DNA of 64,000 nt from Trichodelitschia bisporula. Its lineage: Eukaryota > Ascomycota > Dothideomycetes > Phaeotrichales > Phaeotrichaceae. The translations under genes and the position numbers were made by a program. Every line of letters begins with the position of its first letter. Positions within the stretch are counted from its first letter, which is position 1. This document shows positions 45,019-56,012 of this stretch, piece after piece. The notes below the pieces were generated by a model. It was not told the DNA's origin. It saw nothing but the letters and a program-made list of their open reading frames with translations, and ran no database searches. The stretch covers positions 1-64,000 of the forward strand of contig ML996688.1 in assembly GCA_010356995.1 (NCBI GenBank), given 5' to 3'.

Positions 45019-47120
45019 ATGTCTCTGGCTGAGCGCATTTCTAGCCTCGAGGAGTATGACAATTGGCGCGACCCATCCCCCGCGGGCAGCCAGCGCCGAA
45101 AGCTCTCGTTCAATCCAGTACAAACCTGGGCCGCGCCTTCCCAAAGCGAAGAGCCAGTTGCTGCGTTTGAGGTGTCCAAGACCCGAAGGATAGGTGAGTT
45201 CCACTTCAAAAACTGACAATTTGCAACCTACCACTTGCAACCTGCAACCTACCCACTGGCAACCTGCAACCTACCCACTTGCAACCTGCAACCTACCCAC
45301 TTGCAACATGCAACCTTACTACCTCCTACCTCCTACCTTCCTGCCTACTGCCTACAAACGTAAACATGCGTTCAAGAATGTCGCTGATGCGCAATCTAGC
45401 GCAGGTTACCATCGCCGTCATCTACTGCCTGCTCGGGGCCGGCGTCGTCTTTGGCTATGCCGCCATCAAGCCCGTGCTCATTCGCGAAGGAGTCTATCGG
45501 TGGTACTGCACGCCCGATGAGGTCGAAAAGAATGTGCGGGTGTGCTACGAGCAGGAAGTTCGGTATGTGTACAAGTTGCTAGGAAGTCTCCCTATGCTGA
45601 CCCTCCCCTCTCACTAGCCTCAACTTCATGTTCACCGTCGCCGCCGTCTCCACCAACGTCGTGGCTCTGCCCGTCGGCACCGTCCTAGACCGCTACGGCC
45701 CGCGCATGTGTGGCATCTTCGGCTCCCTCTTCCTGGCCGCCGGGTCCCTCTTCTTCGCGTTTGCGTGGTCGCTGGCCAAGGTCGGTGTCGATGGCTACAT
45801 CCCGGGATACTTCTTCCTCGCGTTGGGTGGCCCTTTCATCTTCATCTCCTCATTCCATCTCAGCAACACGTTCCCGCAGCGCAGCGGACTGATTCTGGCG
45901 CTCATGACCGGTGCCTTCGACACCAGCAGCGCCATTTTCCTCTTCTACCGCCTCGCATATCAAGCTACGGATGGCGCCTTCTGGCCGAAGAAGTTCTTCC
46001 TCGTGTACCTCATTGTGCCTGCCTTCATCTTCGTGGTGCAGATCCTCCTCATGCCAGCCGCCTCTTACAAGACCGTTGGTGAGCTCGTGACGCAAGCGGA
46101 GGATGAGGCCGCCGTCACCCTGAGTCACTCGTCTGACGACGAGCTGTCCGAGGATGACCGTGAGCACCTGCGCGTGGCGCGGCGAGTACGCCGCGAGAGC
46201 GTCATCAGCGAGATCACGTCACTGCTAGGCTCCAAGGGCGGACAGAAGCAGGTGCGCAGGGAGGCGAAGAAGGCACATATCTCGGGTGTATGGGGCGTGC
46301 TGCATGGGCAGAGTGCGGGTGAGCAGATACGGACGACGTGGTTTGTGCTCATCACTCTCTTCACTGTCGTGCAGATGACGCGCATCAACTACTTTGTCGC
46401 GACTATTCGGCCGCAGTACGAGTACCTGTTGGGTAGCTACGCGGCTGCGGTGAAGGTCAACGCGTTCTTCGATGTGGCGCTGCCGCTTGGAGGTGTCATA
46501 AGTATCCCTTTCATTGGCGCCATTCTGGACAGGAACTCGACGGCGCGCGTGCTGGGCCTCCTGGTCACGATAGCGACGGCTATCGGTATCTTGGGCATGA
46601 TTCCGCACATGTGGGCTGCGTATGCCAACATATGCCTTTTCGTCGTGTACCGCCCGCTGTACTACACCGCCGTGTCGTAAGTTGTCCTCTTTTTCTTTCT
46701 TCTTTTTTCTTTTGACAGTAACTGACTCTCAACAGGGACTACGCCGCTAAGGTGTTCGGTTTCGCGACATTTGGCAAAGTTTATGGCCTCGTCATCTGCT
46801 TAGCGGGGCTATTCAACTTCTTGCAGTCGGCGCTCGACGCTCTCACGCACCGCGTATTTGACGGCAACCCAATCCCCGTTAATCTCATGCTGCTGTTGGC
46901 GGCGCTGATCGTGGGCATAGCCCTGGTGTGGTTCGTCAGTAGCAAGAGCAAGAGCCTCGCCAAGGAACGGGAGGCCGAGGAGGACGAGCAGGAAGCGCTG
47001 CTGTCTGAAGGCGGGGTGAGCTCTGTGGACTGGGGAGGCTTCGAGATCCGGCGGGGGCGCCGCGGGAGTGGACACGCGGGCCCGGCGACATATGGGGCCA
47101 CTTCGCCTGGACGTGGTTGA
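45019..47120 (+). CDS. MFS transporter of the fungal FMP42/SLC43-like group
   Basis: Four exons; introns 45194-45399 (206 nt), 45563-45617 (55 nt) and 46677-46735 (59 nt); 593 residues. A cytosolic N terminus (ERISSLEEYDNWRDP) is followed by membrane helices starting QVTIAVIYCLLGAGVVFGYAA, the MFS motif-A-like loop VLDRYGPRMCGIFGS, and further helices. A large acidic central loop (SHSSDDELSEDDREHLRVARRVRR) separates two halves. The second half includes FVLITLFTVVQMTRINYF, GVISIPFIGAILDRNSTARVLG and VFGFATFGKVYGLVICLAGL. The architecture matches the group containing yeast Fmp42 and animal SLC43 amino-acid facilitators; substrate unknown. The first intron is four to five times longer than usual because of a repeat. 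Confidence 0.88.
45220..45322. repeat. 22-bp tandem repeat inside an intron, about 4.5 copies
   Basis: The unit ctacccacttgcaacctgca repeats with starts at about 45228, 45249, 45271 and 45293, 21-22 bp apart, entirely inside intron 1 of the MFS transporter. It accounts for about half of that intron's 206 nt. Confidence 0.9.
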
Positions 47121-48957
47121 CGGAGTGAAGGAGAGAAATGGGGGAATGCTGGGTATGTGCTTTGTCTCTGCATTTGATCTCGGGACTGGGGCGCTCGGTG
47201 CTGGCGGTGCTTGTTTAAGGATCTTCGGAGTTACATGAGGCTGCATCTCGTGCCACAGGATCTGGGCGGGTGTTACTGTGGAATTGACTGTCTCGATATG
47301 GAACTTTTGCATGCTATGCTCGTGTTTCGGACCTTTTGAGTCTTCCTTGCTTTGCCGTGCTCCTTTGGCTCCGGCCTGGTGGAGCTGAAGCATCTTCCAC
47401 CTGACGCTACCCGCAGGCCGAAGAACGAGCTCTACGGTACGGTACGACGAGCCATCAGCAGCGGCAGATGCACATGCACGATGCATGGAGTCGCAGGTGC
47501 GCGCGCCGTGGCGCAGCGCCTACAGGTACAGGATATCGACGTCGCGAAGAAGTGTAGCAAAGGCAGATCTGACCTCCAAGCCGGAATCGGCTGTGCGATC
47601 CTTGTGCTACAACACACCTATCTTGTCCTCTCCTGACTGGCCTTCCTTGCACGACGAACCCCCTTGACCCCTCACTCTCGCAGCAAGGTCTGTCGCACAG
47701 CAGCCCTGACCGGGGGCTGAGTGGTGGGGTGAAGGAGTTTGGCGGCAGGGCTTGCAGTGCACTGCCACTGCAGGGAATGGGGGTTACTTGTGGATGGACT
47801 TTGATCTTTGACTTGGGGTTGTTAAGAAGTTGGGATGCTGCGAGGGATGGGTGATGAGAAGAGTGAGGGGATCACGATCGGGACGTGGGATGAGGGCGGT
47901 TTACGTCATTGGGGGCGCTAGCGCGGCTAGTGGAGTGGCGCGGTTGAATACTCCCGAAGCGTCGTCGTTGGAGGAGGGCGTGGGGTGGACGCGCGGCTAT
48001 GCTGCGATGCTGCATGACTGCTGCACTTAACGACTGTGAGGACGGACGTGGACTAGAGGTTCGAGCGTTTGGCGGGGTACGTTGGCGGGGAAGGGTGAGG
48101 TTGTGGATGGTGGTACGGCAGGCTGTGCTTGGTGTGGACGTTTTTGTGGGAGGGGTGGATGGCGCATTCCGGAGTTTGGAAATACGGGGGTGGCATGAAG
48201 GGTTCAGGGGGTCGCGATGGCGATAGGGGATGGGATGAGGTGGTGATGGCAAGGTGAGGAGCAGGTCTGATGGAGGGCTGCATCGTCCGGAGGCGAGATG
48301 CAGACAAAGAGCCGCGTTGGTTTGTCTGATGGCTTGAAGAGTTCGTTCAGCTCGTGAAGAGAAGCCGGAAGAAATGCGGGAAAATCGCCAGATTGGGACG
48401 AGAGGGGGAAGGGGAGGAGGCGATGCGAGGGAATGCAGCCAATGGACGGGCAAGGAAGTGTACAAAGAGGTCGAGAAAAGAGGAGGAAGATGGCCTGGTC
48501 GCTTGAAGCCTGTCACTGCCCCGTCGCCTGTCGCTTGCTGACTTTGCTTTGCTGGGTGCAGCTGAACTACTGAGTGAGGGTTTCGCCTACTGAGCTTGCC
48601 GAGACTTTTGACTGGCCCTCTTCCCTCACTCCCTCTGACTTCTCCTCCTCCTCCTTCCTCCTTCAACGTCGCAGCCTGCTAACCCACCAGCATATCGTCT
48701 TATCCGTCTCTCGTTTTTAGACCTCTAATTATTTCTCTTTGTGCGCTCAATCTCTCGTTATACCAAGCCCATTCACTTATCCCCATCCACATCCGTTCCA
48801 ACCTCAGCACACGCTACTCTAATTCCTTCTGGGCGCATCAACTCCCCCGTGTCGCAGACAGAAGGCCCCCTCGAAACACCACCACTACCCCACCTGCACA
48901 TCGCCCGGGCGATCGAATCGAAACCGCAGTCACTGTTTTCTCACCACCCGCGTCGCA
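47121..48957. promoter_or_regulatory. Long upstream region of the CRH gene, with a pyrimidine-rich leader
   Basis: 1.8 kb without a supported gene. From about 48580 to the ATG the sense strand is strongly C/T-rich (for example ttctcctcctcctccttcct near 48640), as in highly transcribed fungal promoters. A minus-strand frame at 47872-48666 is low-complexity and reads as a shadow of this composition. Confidence 0.5.
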
Positions 48958-50341
48958 ATGGTCGGTACCTTGCGCGCTCTCGCCTTTGCGAGCGCCATCC
49001 TCGGCGCCTTCGCCGACATCCCCAAGTGCGGTCCTGGTAGCCCATGCCCAGCCGAAGCGCCCTGCTGCTCTGGTATGTCCTCACACTCTCTCGTATCCCC
49101 TCCAAAGACTAGTTCTAATCCCCCATAGCTTACGGCCAGTGCGGTGTCGGCGCATACTGCCTCGGCGGCTGCGATCCGCTCTTCTCCCACAGCCTCAACA
49201 GCTGCGTGCCGAACCCGACATGCGTGTCCAAGACCTACGCCATGAACTCCCTCGACGGCATCCAGGACATCGGCAAGTACCTCGGCGACTCGAGCAAGGC
49301 GGACTGGGTGGCGAGCGGGAAGCCCGTCGTGTACAACAACCAGGCGCTGCTGCTAACCATGGCTCCGGACACGGTTGGCACGTTGCTGGCCAGCACGCAC
49401 TATGTGTGGTACGGCAAGATCTCGGCGACGCTCACGACGAGCCAGGGCAAGGGCGTTGTGACGGCGTTTATCATGATGAGCGATGTCAAGGACGAGATTG
49501 ATTTCGAGTGGGTCGGCGTGGACACCGAGCATGTCCAGACCAACTACTACTCGCAAGGCGTGACGAACTGTTTGTCTAACCCTCTCCTTTCGTATATTCA
49601 TCGCTAACGTAGCAAGACAACAACGGCGGCAACATCAGCGCATCGGCGACGCAGTCCACAACTCACACCTACACCATTGACTGGACCCCCGACCAAATCT
49701 CCTGGATCGTGGACGGCAAGACACTGCGTACGAAGAAGCGCTCCGAGACCTGGAACTCGACGGCCAACCGCTACGACTTCCCGCAGACGCCCTCGCGCGT
49801 CATGCTCTCCCTTTGGCCCGCCGGTCTGCCATCCAACGCCAAGGGCACCGTCGACTGGGCCGGTGGCCTGATCGACTGGAACAGCCAGTACATGCAGAAC
49901 GGGTACTACTACGCCATGTTCAAGGAGGTCAAGGTCGAGTGCTACCAGCCGCCGGCGGGAGCGAGCATTTCCGGCAAGAAGAGCTATATCTACACGGATG
50001 CCGCGGGCACGAACGACACGGTTTCGACTGTGGACAAGCAGGTCATTCTCAAGAGTCTTACTGCGACGGGTGAAAACCCGGGCAATGATACTACGAAGGC
50101 GGACTCGAAGACGGCGCCTGAGAGCATTCCTGGTGTGAGCGGCGCGGGCGGGCGCAGCGATGATAATGGCGGTGGCTCTTCTGGCAGTGGGAACTCGACT
50201 TCTGGCTCGACGACGGGCGGGTCTCAAGGGTTCACGCAGGGCACGGGCACCACGAAGAGCGGGGGTGATCGTCTGCAACGTCTGGAGAGTGGGAGCGTAT
50301 TCGCTGGCTTGGTGGCGCTGACGGCAGTGCTGCTGTTGTAG
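48958..50341 (+). CDS. CRH-type glucan-chitin transglycosylase (GH16), GPI-anchored
   Basis: Crosslinks chitin to beta-1,6/1,3-glucan in the cell wall. Three exons; introns 49073-49128 (56 nt) and 49570-49616 (47 nt); 426 residues. A signal peptide (about residues 1-19, LRALAFASAILGAFA) is followed by a cysteine-rich chitin-binding-like stretch at 24-70 (CCSAYGQCGVGAYCLGGC), as in Utr2/Crh2. The GH16 catalytic motif DEIDFEW gives nucleophile Glu161, Asp163 and acid/base Glu165. After the catalytic domain comes a Ser/Thr/Gly-rich stalk and a C-terminal hydrophobic tail (SVFAGLVALTAVLLL) typical of a GPI signal. Confidence 0.95.
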
Positions 50342-51759
50342 GTTGCTGAAAGCGGTCCTGGGTAATGCTGCCTTGGCGGTTTAAAATTTCGTAAAAGCGG
50401 CAAACTGTGTCGCAGAGGGTTTTGCGTTAGTGATGCAGGTGTGGGGGTGGTCTTGTTTCTTGGCTTCGTTTTTTCTTCCTATTCGCTTTGCGGGCCCTTG
50501 GGAGCGCGCGAGTTTGGGTTTTGGGGGGTGATACCTTTTCTTTTACTCGACTCTGGCTGGTTTTTGGTCTGCGGTTTGCATTGAGGGTTTGGTCTTGGTG
50601 GAGATACCACGCTGGGCATTGGTGCTTGGTGGCTGGCGACTTTGGGGGGCGGTGCTGGATTATAATGTAGCATGAGCAGTGGAGGAGGGGCGGGGAAAAG
50701 GTTCGAGAGAGGAGGAGGAGGAGAGGAGTGAGGGTAGTGTGTATATAGCCGTCTCACCGCTGCCGGGCGCGGTGGGTGGTGGTAGGAATGCATTGGCGAT
50801 TGTGATCAGTGTGGTCCCATGTGTTGTGCGGTGCATGTGGGTTGGGGGTGGAGGAGATGGGGTCTTGCCTTACGCGCTACCCGGCTGTCATGTGGGGGGG
50901 GGGATGAGGTGAGATTTTACCCGAGACATGACTATGTCCGTCTGACGTTAATAGATGTACATGCAGCCTCGTGCGGGGCGCATTATGTACCCCGCATCCA
51001 GACTGGGTATTGGCGTTGTACAGCGTGTACTGTGTACCGCCCGATATGTACCCCGCGCCCCAGAACTTGTACTTGCGTGGTACGGCGTACAGTGTCCCAT
51101 ATGTGGTGTACGACGTCTGCCAACGCCCGGGTCGAGACATGGAGTACGTGGTACATGCTGGGGAGTGGTGGTACAGTGGAGGCTGAGGGCGCGTCGATGG
51201 GGAAGGGAGGCGGATCGATGTTACTCAGATAACAGACAGACAGAGATCTAACTAAGATATTGACAGACGCTACCCGACGAATATGCCCAACCTCCAAGGC
51301 AGACTCAGGTTACATGTGACGTAACCTAAGGCAAGAAGGCGTATCTTCCCTTCGGAAGAAGCATTCTTATCCCAGGGGAGGTGCGTGTACCAACATCAGA
51401 AGGAGCATCCCTATTCTAGGAGGAAGGGATTGCCATGAGCAAAGGAAGAGAGTCGAAGGACTCTCTACAATGACATGCAATATCCTCCAGTGCTCGTTCC
51501 TTCTACCATGAAGACATTATGAACCAGGACGTGGCTTGTAGATGGGCCTTTGCAGAGAGTATTGAGCGGAATACGAATCGTGGCTATCAATTCAGTCTCA
51601 TCTTCTTCCAGGCTGTCGCCGCGGCAGTCTTTTTGTTCTCGGTATCTAGTTCTAACCACCGGGTATGGGACATGGCGTTGGATGGCACACGAATCATGAC
51701 CTCTATTTCATCTCCGAGCCGACTCCGTTCCACGACCTCAATTCATTTCGCCTCAGCAT
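50342..51759. other. Intergenic stretch of about 1.4 kb
   Basis: The CRH 3' flank, then a G-rich low-complexity part. Around 50950-51180 there are many gtac-containing words (gtgtaccgc, gtaccccgc, gtacttgc) without a fixed period. No gene supported. Confidence 0.5.
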
Positions 51760-52327
51760 CTAAGCCGGCAACGCGATGCACTCAATCTCCACCGGCACCC
51801 CCAACGGCAGCGCCTTAACCGCAACACAGCTCCGCGCCGGCTTGTGCGTGAAAAACTTCTCATACTCCCCATTCATCTCCTTGAAGTTGGCCATGTCGTC
51901 AAGGAACACATTGACCTTGACCACGCGCTCGACGCTGCTCCCGGACGCCTTGAGAATGGCGGCGACGTTGTCGCAGCACGCCCGTGTTTGCTCTGCGATG
52001 CTGCCTTTGACGAGCTGTCCGTCTGGTGTGCCGGGGATTTGGCCGGAGACGAAGATTAGGCCTGGCGTGGCGACGGCTTGGGAGTAGGGGCCCGCGACTG
52101 GTGGGTTAGCGGGGTGGGATGGGATGGAGAGGGGAGGGCGGACCTGGAAAGGCATCTGTCGTGGAGATCTTCTTGATGTCGGACATGGTGCGGGGAAGGC
52201 GGTTGAAGGGCCGGGTGTGGGACGGGGGGATAGAGACGGGTAGTCGTATTCTCCGAGTGTATGCGAGGGTATGGAGGGCACGGGGGATTGCAATGGCAGG
52301 GAAGAGGCGTGGGACGAGGTTGTTCAT
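51760..52327 (-). CDS. RidA/YjgF/Mmf1-family enamine/imine deaminase
   Basis: Removes reactive 2-aminoacrylate-type enamines made by PLP enzymes. Two exons, intron 52098-52143 (46 nt). From ATG 52186 (MSDIKKISTTDAFP) the product is 126 residues, a normal RidA; from ATG 52327 it is 173. Core motifs: PVAGPYSQAVATPGLIFVSGQIPGTPDG, EQTRACCDNVAAILKASGSS, VKVNVFLDDMANFKEMNGEY and the conserved Arg of PARSCVAVKALPLGVPVEIE. The 47-residue extension has no acidic residue, many Arg and a mitochondrial-type composition. Yeast has separate mitochondrial Mmf1 and cytosolic Hmf1; one gene with two starts could serve both here (inference). Confidence 0.9.
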
Positions 52328-53675
52328 GGAGGGGAAGTGCAGAGGTGATGCGAAGCGGGGAGTTTGATAGCTTGGCACCGGGCAGCTGCGGCATCGGCCG
52401 GCGACGTCGGAGGCGGCGGGGCGGGCACCGGGATGCCGGGAGTCCGGGGTGTGTGGAGGGCATCGACGACGACTTCAAACGTGGACGGTGACAGAGGGGG
52501 AACATTGTTTCACGCCCGCCATTGCCTTCCGTTCTGTGAACTCTTCGAATCTCGTTCGCGGGCTGTACATACTTCTTGATCACGCCATCGACATGGTCTT
52601 CCTTCTTAACAATCTCTTGTCCTAATGCTGTGCTATTCTATCCTTAGACCTCATCATCATCACGACCGCCACCCTAACCCTCACGTCTCAGCTCCCGTCG
52701 CCCACAGAGTGTAGGGCACGTCTTGCCGTCTCTCCGCTGCTAAATCCCAGAACCGTGGCTTGCACCGCGCACGCAACGCCGCCGAGCCAATGACGGCGGA
52801 AAAATAGCCTTCCCACGCGAGAAGCGGGCACTACCAGCCTAGGGCCCGCACTCCCTAACCCTCACAGGCACACTCGCCTTGTGGAAACAAGTCTGTTTGC
52901 CGGGACGCTGGCTTATCAGGTCGAAACGGGCGCTGCCGCGGCCAGATGCCGGGCCCTTTCGCGTGTCCTGCGCGTGTTTCTGTGAGGATAGGGAGGGGGG
53001 TGGTAGATCCTGAGCGATGGAATGGACGGCTGTGGTTCCTTGGTGCTGCCTGGTGCCGGATTCCGGACAGTATGCTCCACCAAAGCTTCGCCGGCGTTGG
53101 ATTATACCGGGTAATCACAGTTTCACCTAGACTTTGCTGATCCGCAAGGCTGATGGTGTACCCCCCTCATTAAGTCTTTCGTTTTGCTATACCCTGATTA
53201 CGCCGTCACCTTTGTACCATCACTAACCACCAGTCTACATCTTTATCCACCCATATCCCCCAACATTATCATCACTACCATGCTAACCGACAAAACAGCA
53301 CACAATGCCTGCTCCAAACATCCCCATAAACAAAAGTCCCCTCATCCCGCTCCCCTCCGCCCTGCATAGACCGCCCTTGGCAACCGCAATCACCATGCTA
53401 CACCACCACCATAATGCACGCCCACCGCTGTCAACATCAAGTCCCTACGTGGATATTTTCGGCCCTCCCCACCACGCCACCACCCGCCAGCCCTGTTTCC
53501 AGAAAAGCACTCCCCAGGCCGCCCCCCCCTGCCCCCCCGCACCCCTCCGCCCATCCCCGCCGTCGTGATCGTTTATATCCCCGCGCCGCACACTACCCCC
53601 CCCCTCCCGTCACCCGAACCTGCCGCTCCTTTCAGCACACCAGTATCAGTATCGTCCAGCACCGCCTCGCCGCCC
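52328..53675. other. Divergent intergenic stretch between RidA and ferric reductase
   Basis: About 1.35 kb. The sense side of the ferric reductase is C-rich. No complete ATCWGATAA iron-GATA site was seen, only a partial gcttatcag near 52910. An open frame continues upstream of 53676 but without an ATG. Confidence 0.45.
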
Positions 53676-55747
53676 ATGGAGGCCCTCGCTGGACTCTCCG
53701 CGTCGCCGACGTCCCTCCCTCTGCCCGACCTCGACCCCACTACCCAAACCGCCATGAACCACCAGCTCGCAGGCCTGGAGAACGCAGCTCAAGGTCCCCT
53801 CTGGCATCTCCCGATTGACGATCCGCGCTGTGTGAACGACTCGTGCCTCGCGTTCGTGTACGGCTACTGGCGCGACCAGGCCCGCTACGCCAACTACCGG
53901 TTTCCGCTGTACGCGCAGTGGACCGTGTGTTTCTACGCCGTTGTCGTTGTGCTCTTCACAGCCTTGTACGCGCGACGAAGACTCGATGATCAAGGGCGGA
54001 ATGTCCGGCTGCGGGAACGGCTCGTTTCGTACTGGCGGGGCTTTGCGTACCGGCGCCCGGCTGGAAGTGTAGGCGAGTGGCTCGACGTGTCGTACGGGCA
54101 GCTGCTGCTGTTTACGCTGGCAAGCGTGTTTCTCCTCGTTCTCCCGTTCTTTCAGGGGTACTACCTGCGCGACTTGTTCCGGTTCGGGAGTCCGCCGCTG
54201 AGTGTGCGCTGTGCGTTTATCATCTCCGCGTTGTTGCCGGTTATGATTGCCCTCGCCGGGAAGGTGAATGTGGTTACTATGTTGACGGGGATTTCGTATG
54301 CGAAGCTGAATGTCTGGCATCGGTATGTCGGGTACGCGGTTTATGCACTGAGCGTCGTGCACATGGTACGTACCTCCCCCGTGACTCCCCCAAATCCAAC
54401 TAACTCACCCCTTAGGTCCCGCACTTCATCTCGCCCGTCCGCGAAGGCGGCCTGCACGAACTCTACCTCCTCCTGCGCGACAAAAAACGCGAACTAAGCG
54501 GCAGCGTCCTGCAATTCATCTTCACCCTCCTAATCCTAACCTCCATCCCCGCGCTCCGCTCCCGCATGTACGAAGTCTTCAAAGCAGTGCACATCGCTCT
54601 CGCGCTCGCCTTCTTCGCTTTCCTCACCTGGCACATCACGGGCGAGTACCTGACGCCCGATTATCTCTACGCCACCCTCGCCATCCTAGCCCTCAATTTT
54701 GTCGCCCGCGCCGTGTACCGCAATAGACACATCACCCCGCCCCGCTCGTTCCTAGCCGGGTACCCAGCGACCCTCGAACCCCTCCCGGGCAACATGACCC
54801 GTGTATCCATCCCCCCGCCCGCCAGCATGACCTGGAGTCCGGGGCAACACATCTTCCTAACCCTCCCCTCGCACTCGCGCCTCCAAGCCCACCCCTTCAC
54901 CATCGCCTCGCTCCCGTCCCCCTCCTCCGCAAGTCACGAACTCACCCTCTTAATCCGCGCCCGCGGCGGTTTCACAGCACATCTCGCACAGCTTGCGCGT
55001 GCGCCCACCCTAGACGGCCTGCCGAGCACGAGAGTGTGGCTTGATGGACCGTATGGGGATTACCTGCCCAGTCTTGAGAGGGCGTTTCGCGGGGTTGTGT
55101 GCGTGGCGGGGGGGAGTGGGGTTACGGCTGTGCTGCCGTGGGTGGGGCATGTGGCGCGGCGGATGAGGGAGGGGGGATGTAGGGCGAGGGGGGTCACGTT
55201 GGTTTGGAGCGTGAGGGAGGTCGGGTGGGTGCGGTGGGTGGAACGGGAGGTGGGGATTATGGGAGGGAGTGCGGAGGTGGAACGCGAGGTTGGGAGTCGG
55301 AGTTCGAGTATTAGTGTTGGTGCGGGAGAGAAGACGGAGAAGGACCCGGTTGTGGGCGTGCACCCTGCTGAGAGGGGGAGGGTGCGGTTGTGTATCTTCG
55401 TCACGAGCCGGAGTGTCAGCGACGCGGAGATTAAGAGTGCGGCGGCGGGGTTGGCGCGCCTGGCTGGGGGTGAGGACGCAGGTGTGAGGGTGGAGGTGAG
55501 TCGGGGACGGCCGGAGTATGCGGCTCTGCTGCCCGGGTTGCTGGAGGAGGGGGGGCGGAATGTGGTTCTTGGTAAGTTTCTTCGTGCGGTGTTCTTTGTT
55601 TTCGTACGTGTTGTGCTAATGGAAATAGCGTGCGGGCCCCCCGGGCAGAAGGTCGCGGTTGCGAATGAGGTTGCGCGGATGCAGGGCCTCGTCAGGGAGG
55701 GGAGGGTGAAGGAGGTGAGGTTGCATACGGAGACGTTTGGGTGGTGA
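53676..55747 (+). CDS. Ferric reductase / FRE-type transmembrane flavocytochrome
   Basis: Reduces extracellular Fe(III) or Cu(II) with cytosolic NADPH. Three exons; introns 54366-54415 (50 nt) and 55572-55628 (57 nt, stop-free and in frame); 654 residues from ATG 53676. The ferric-reductase membrane domain carries both haem-ligand pairs with the canonical 13-residue spacing: H-RYVGYAVYALSVV-H before intron 1 and H-IALALAFFAFLTW-H after it. The FAD motif is HPFTIAS, the NADPH motifs are GGSGVTA and, joined across intron 2, CGPPGQ, and the chain ends TETFGW as in the family. No cleavable signal peptide is evident. The true start could include an upstream exon. Confidence 0.9.
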
Positions 55748-56012
55748 TCATGGTGTGGGGGGGGGGGGGGCGATGGCGTTGGGATTCGGCTGGGGAGTTT
55801 GGCTGGAGGTTCTTTTGCAGGCAAGGCGTTTTGCATAGCGATGGATGGCGATGGTGTACGATGTACCATTAACTTCTACTTACCAATCCATTGGATGAAC
55901 ATGCAAGGCTGAGCACTCACGCGCCGCAGTGAACCTCGAAAGCCAGGTTGATAGTCATGATTCATATCCTACTCAACACCACATCCAAACGCCCATCTAC
56001 ATACAACCCCCC

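Noticed and set aside
47872-48666. Minus-strand frame of 264 codons
   Set aside because: Low-complexity Pro/Ser/Arg sequence produced by the C/T-rich leader of the CRH gene.
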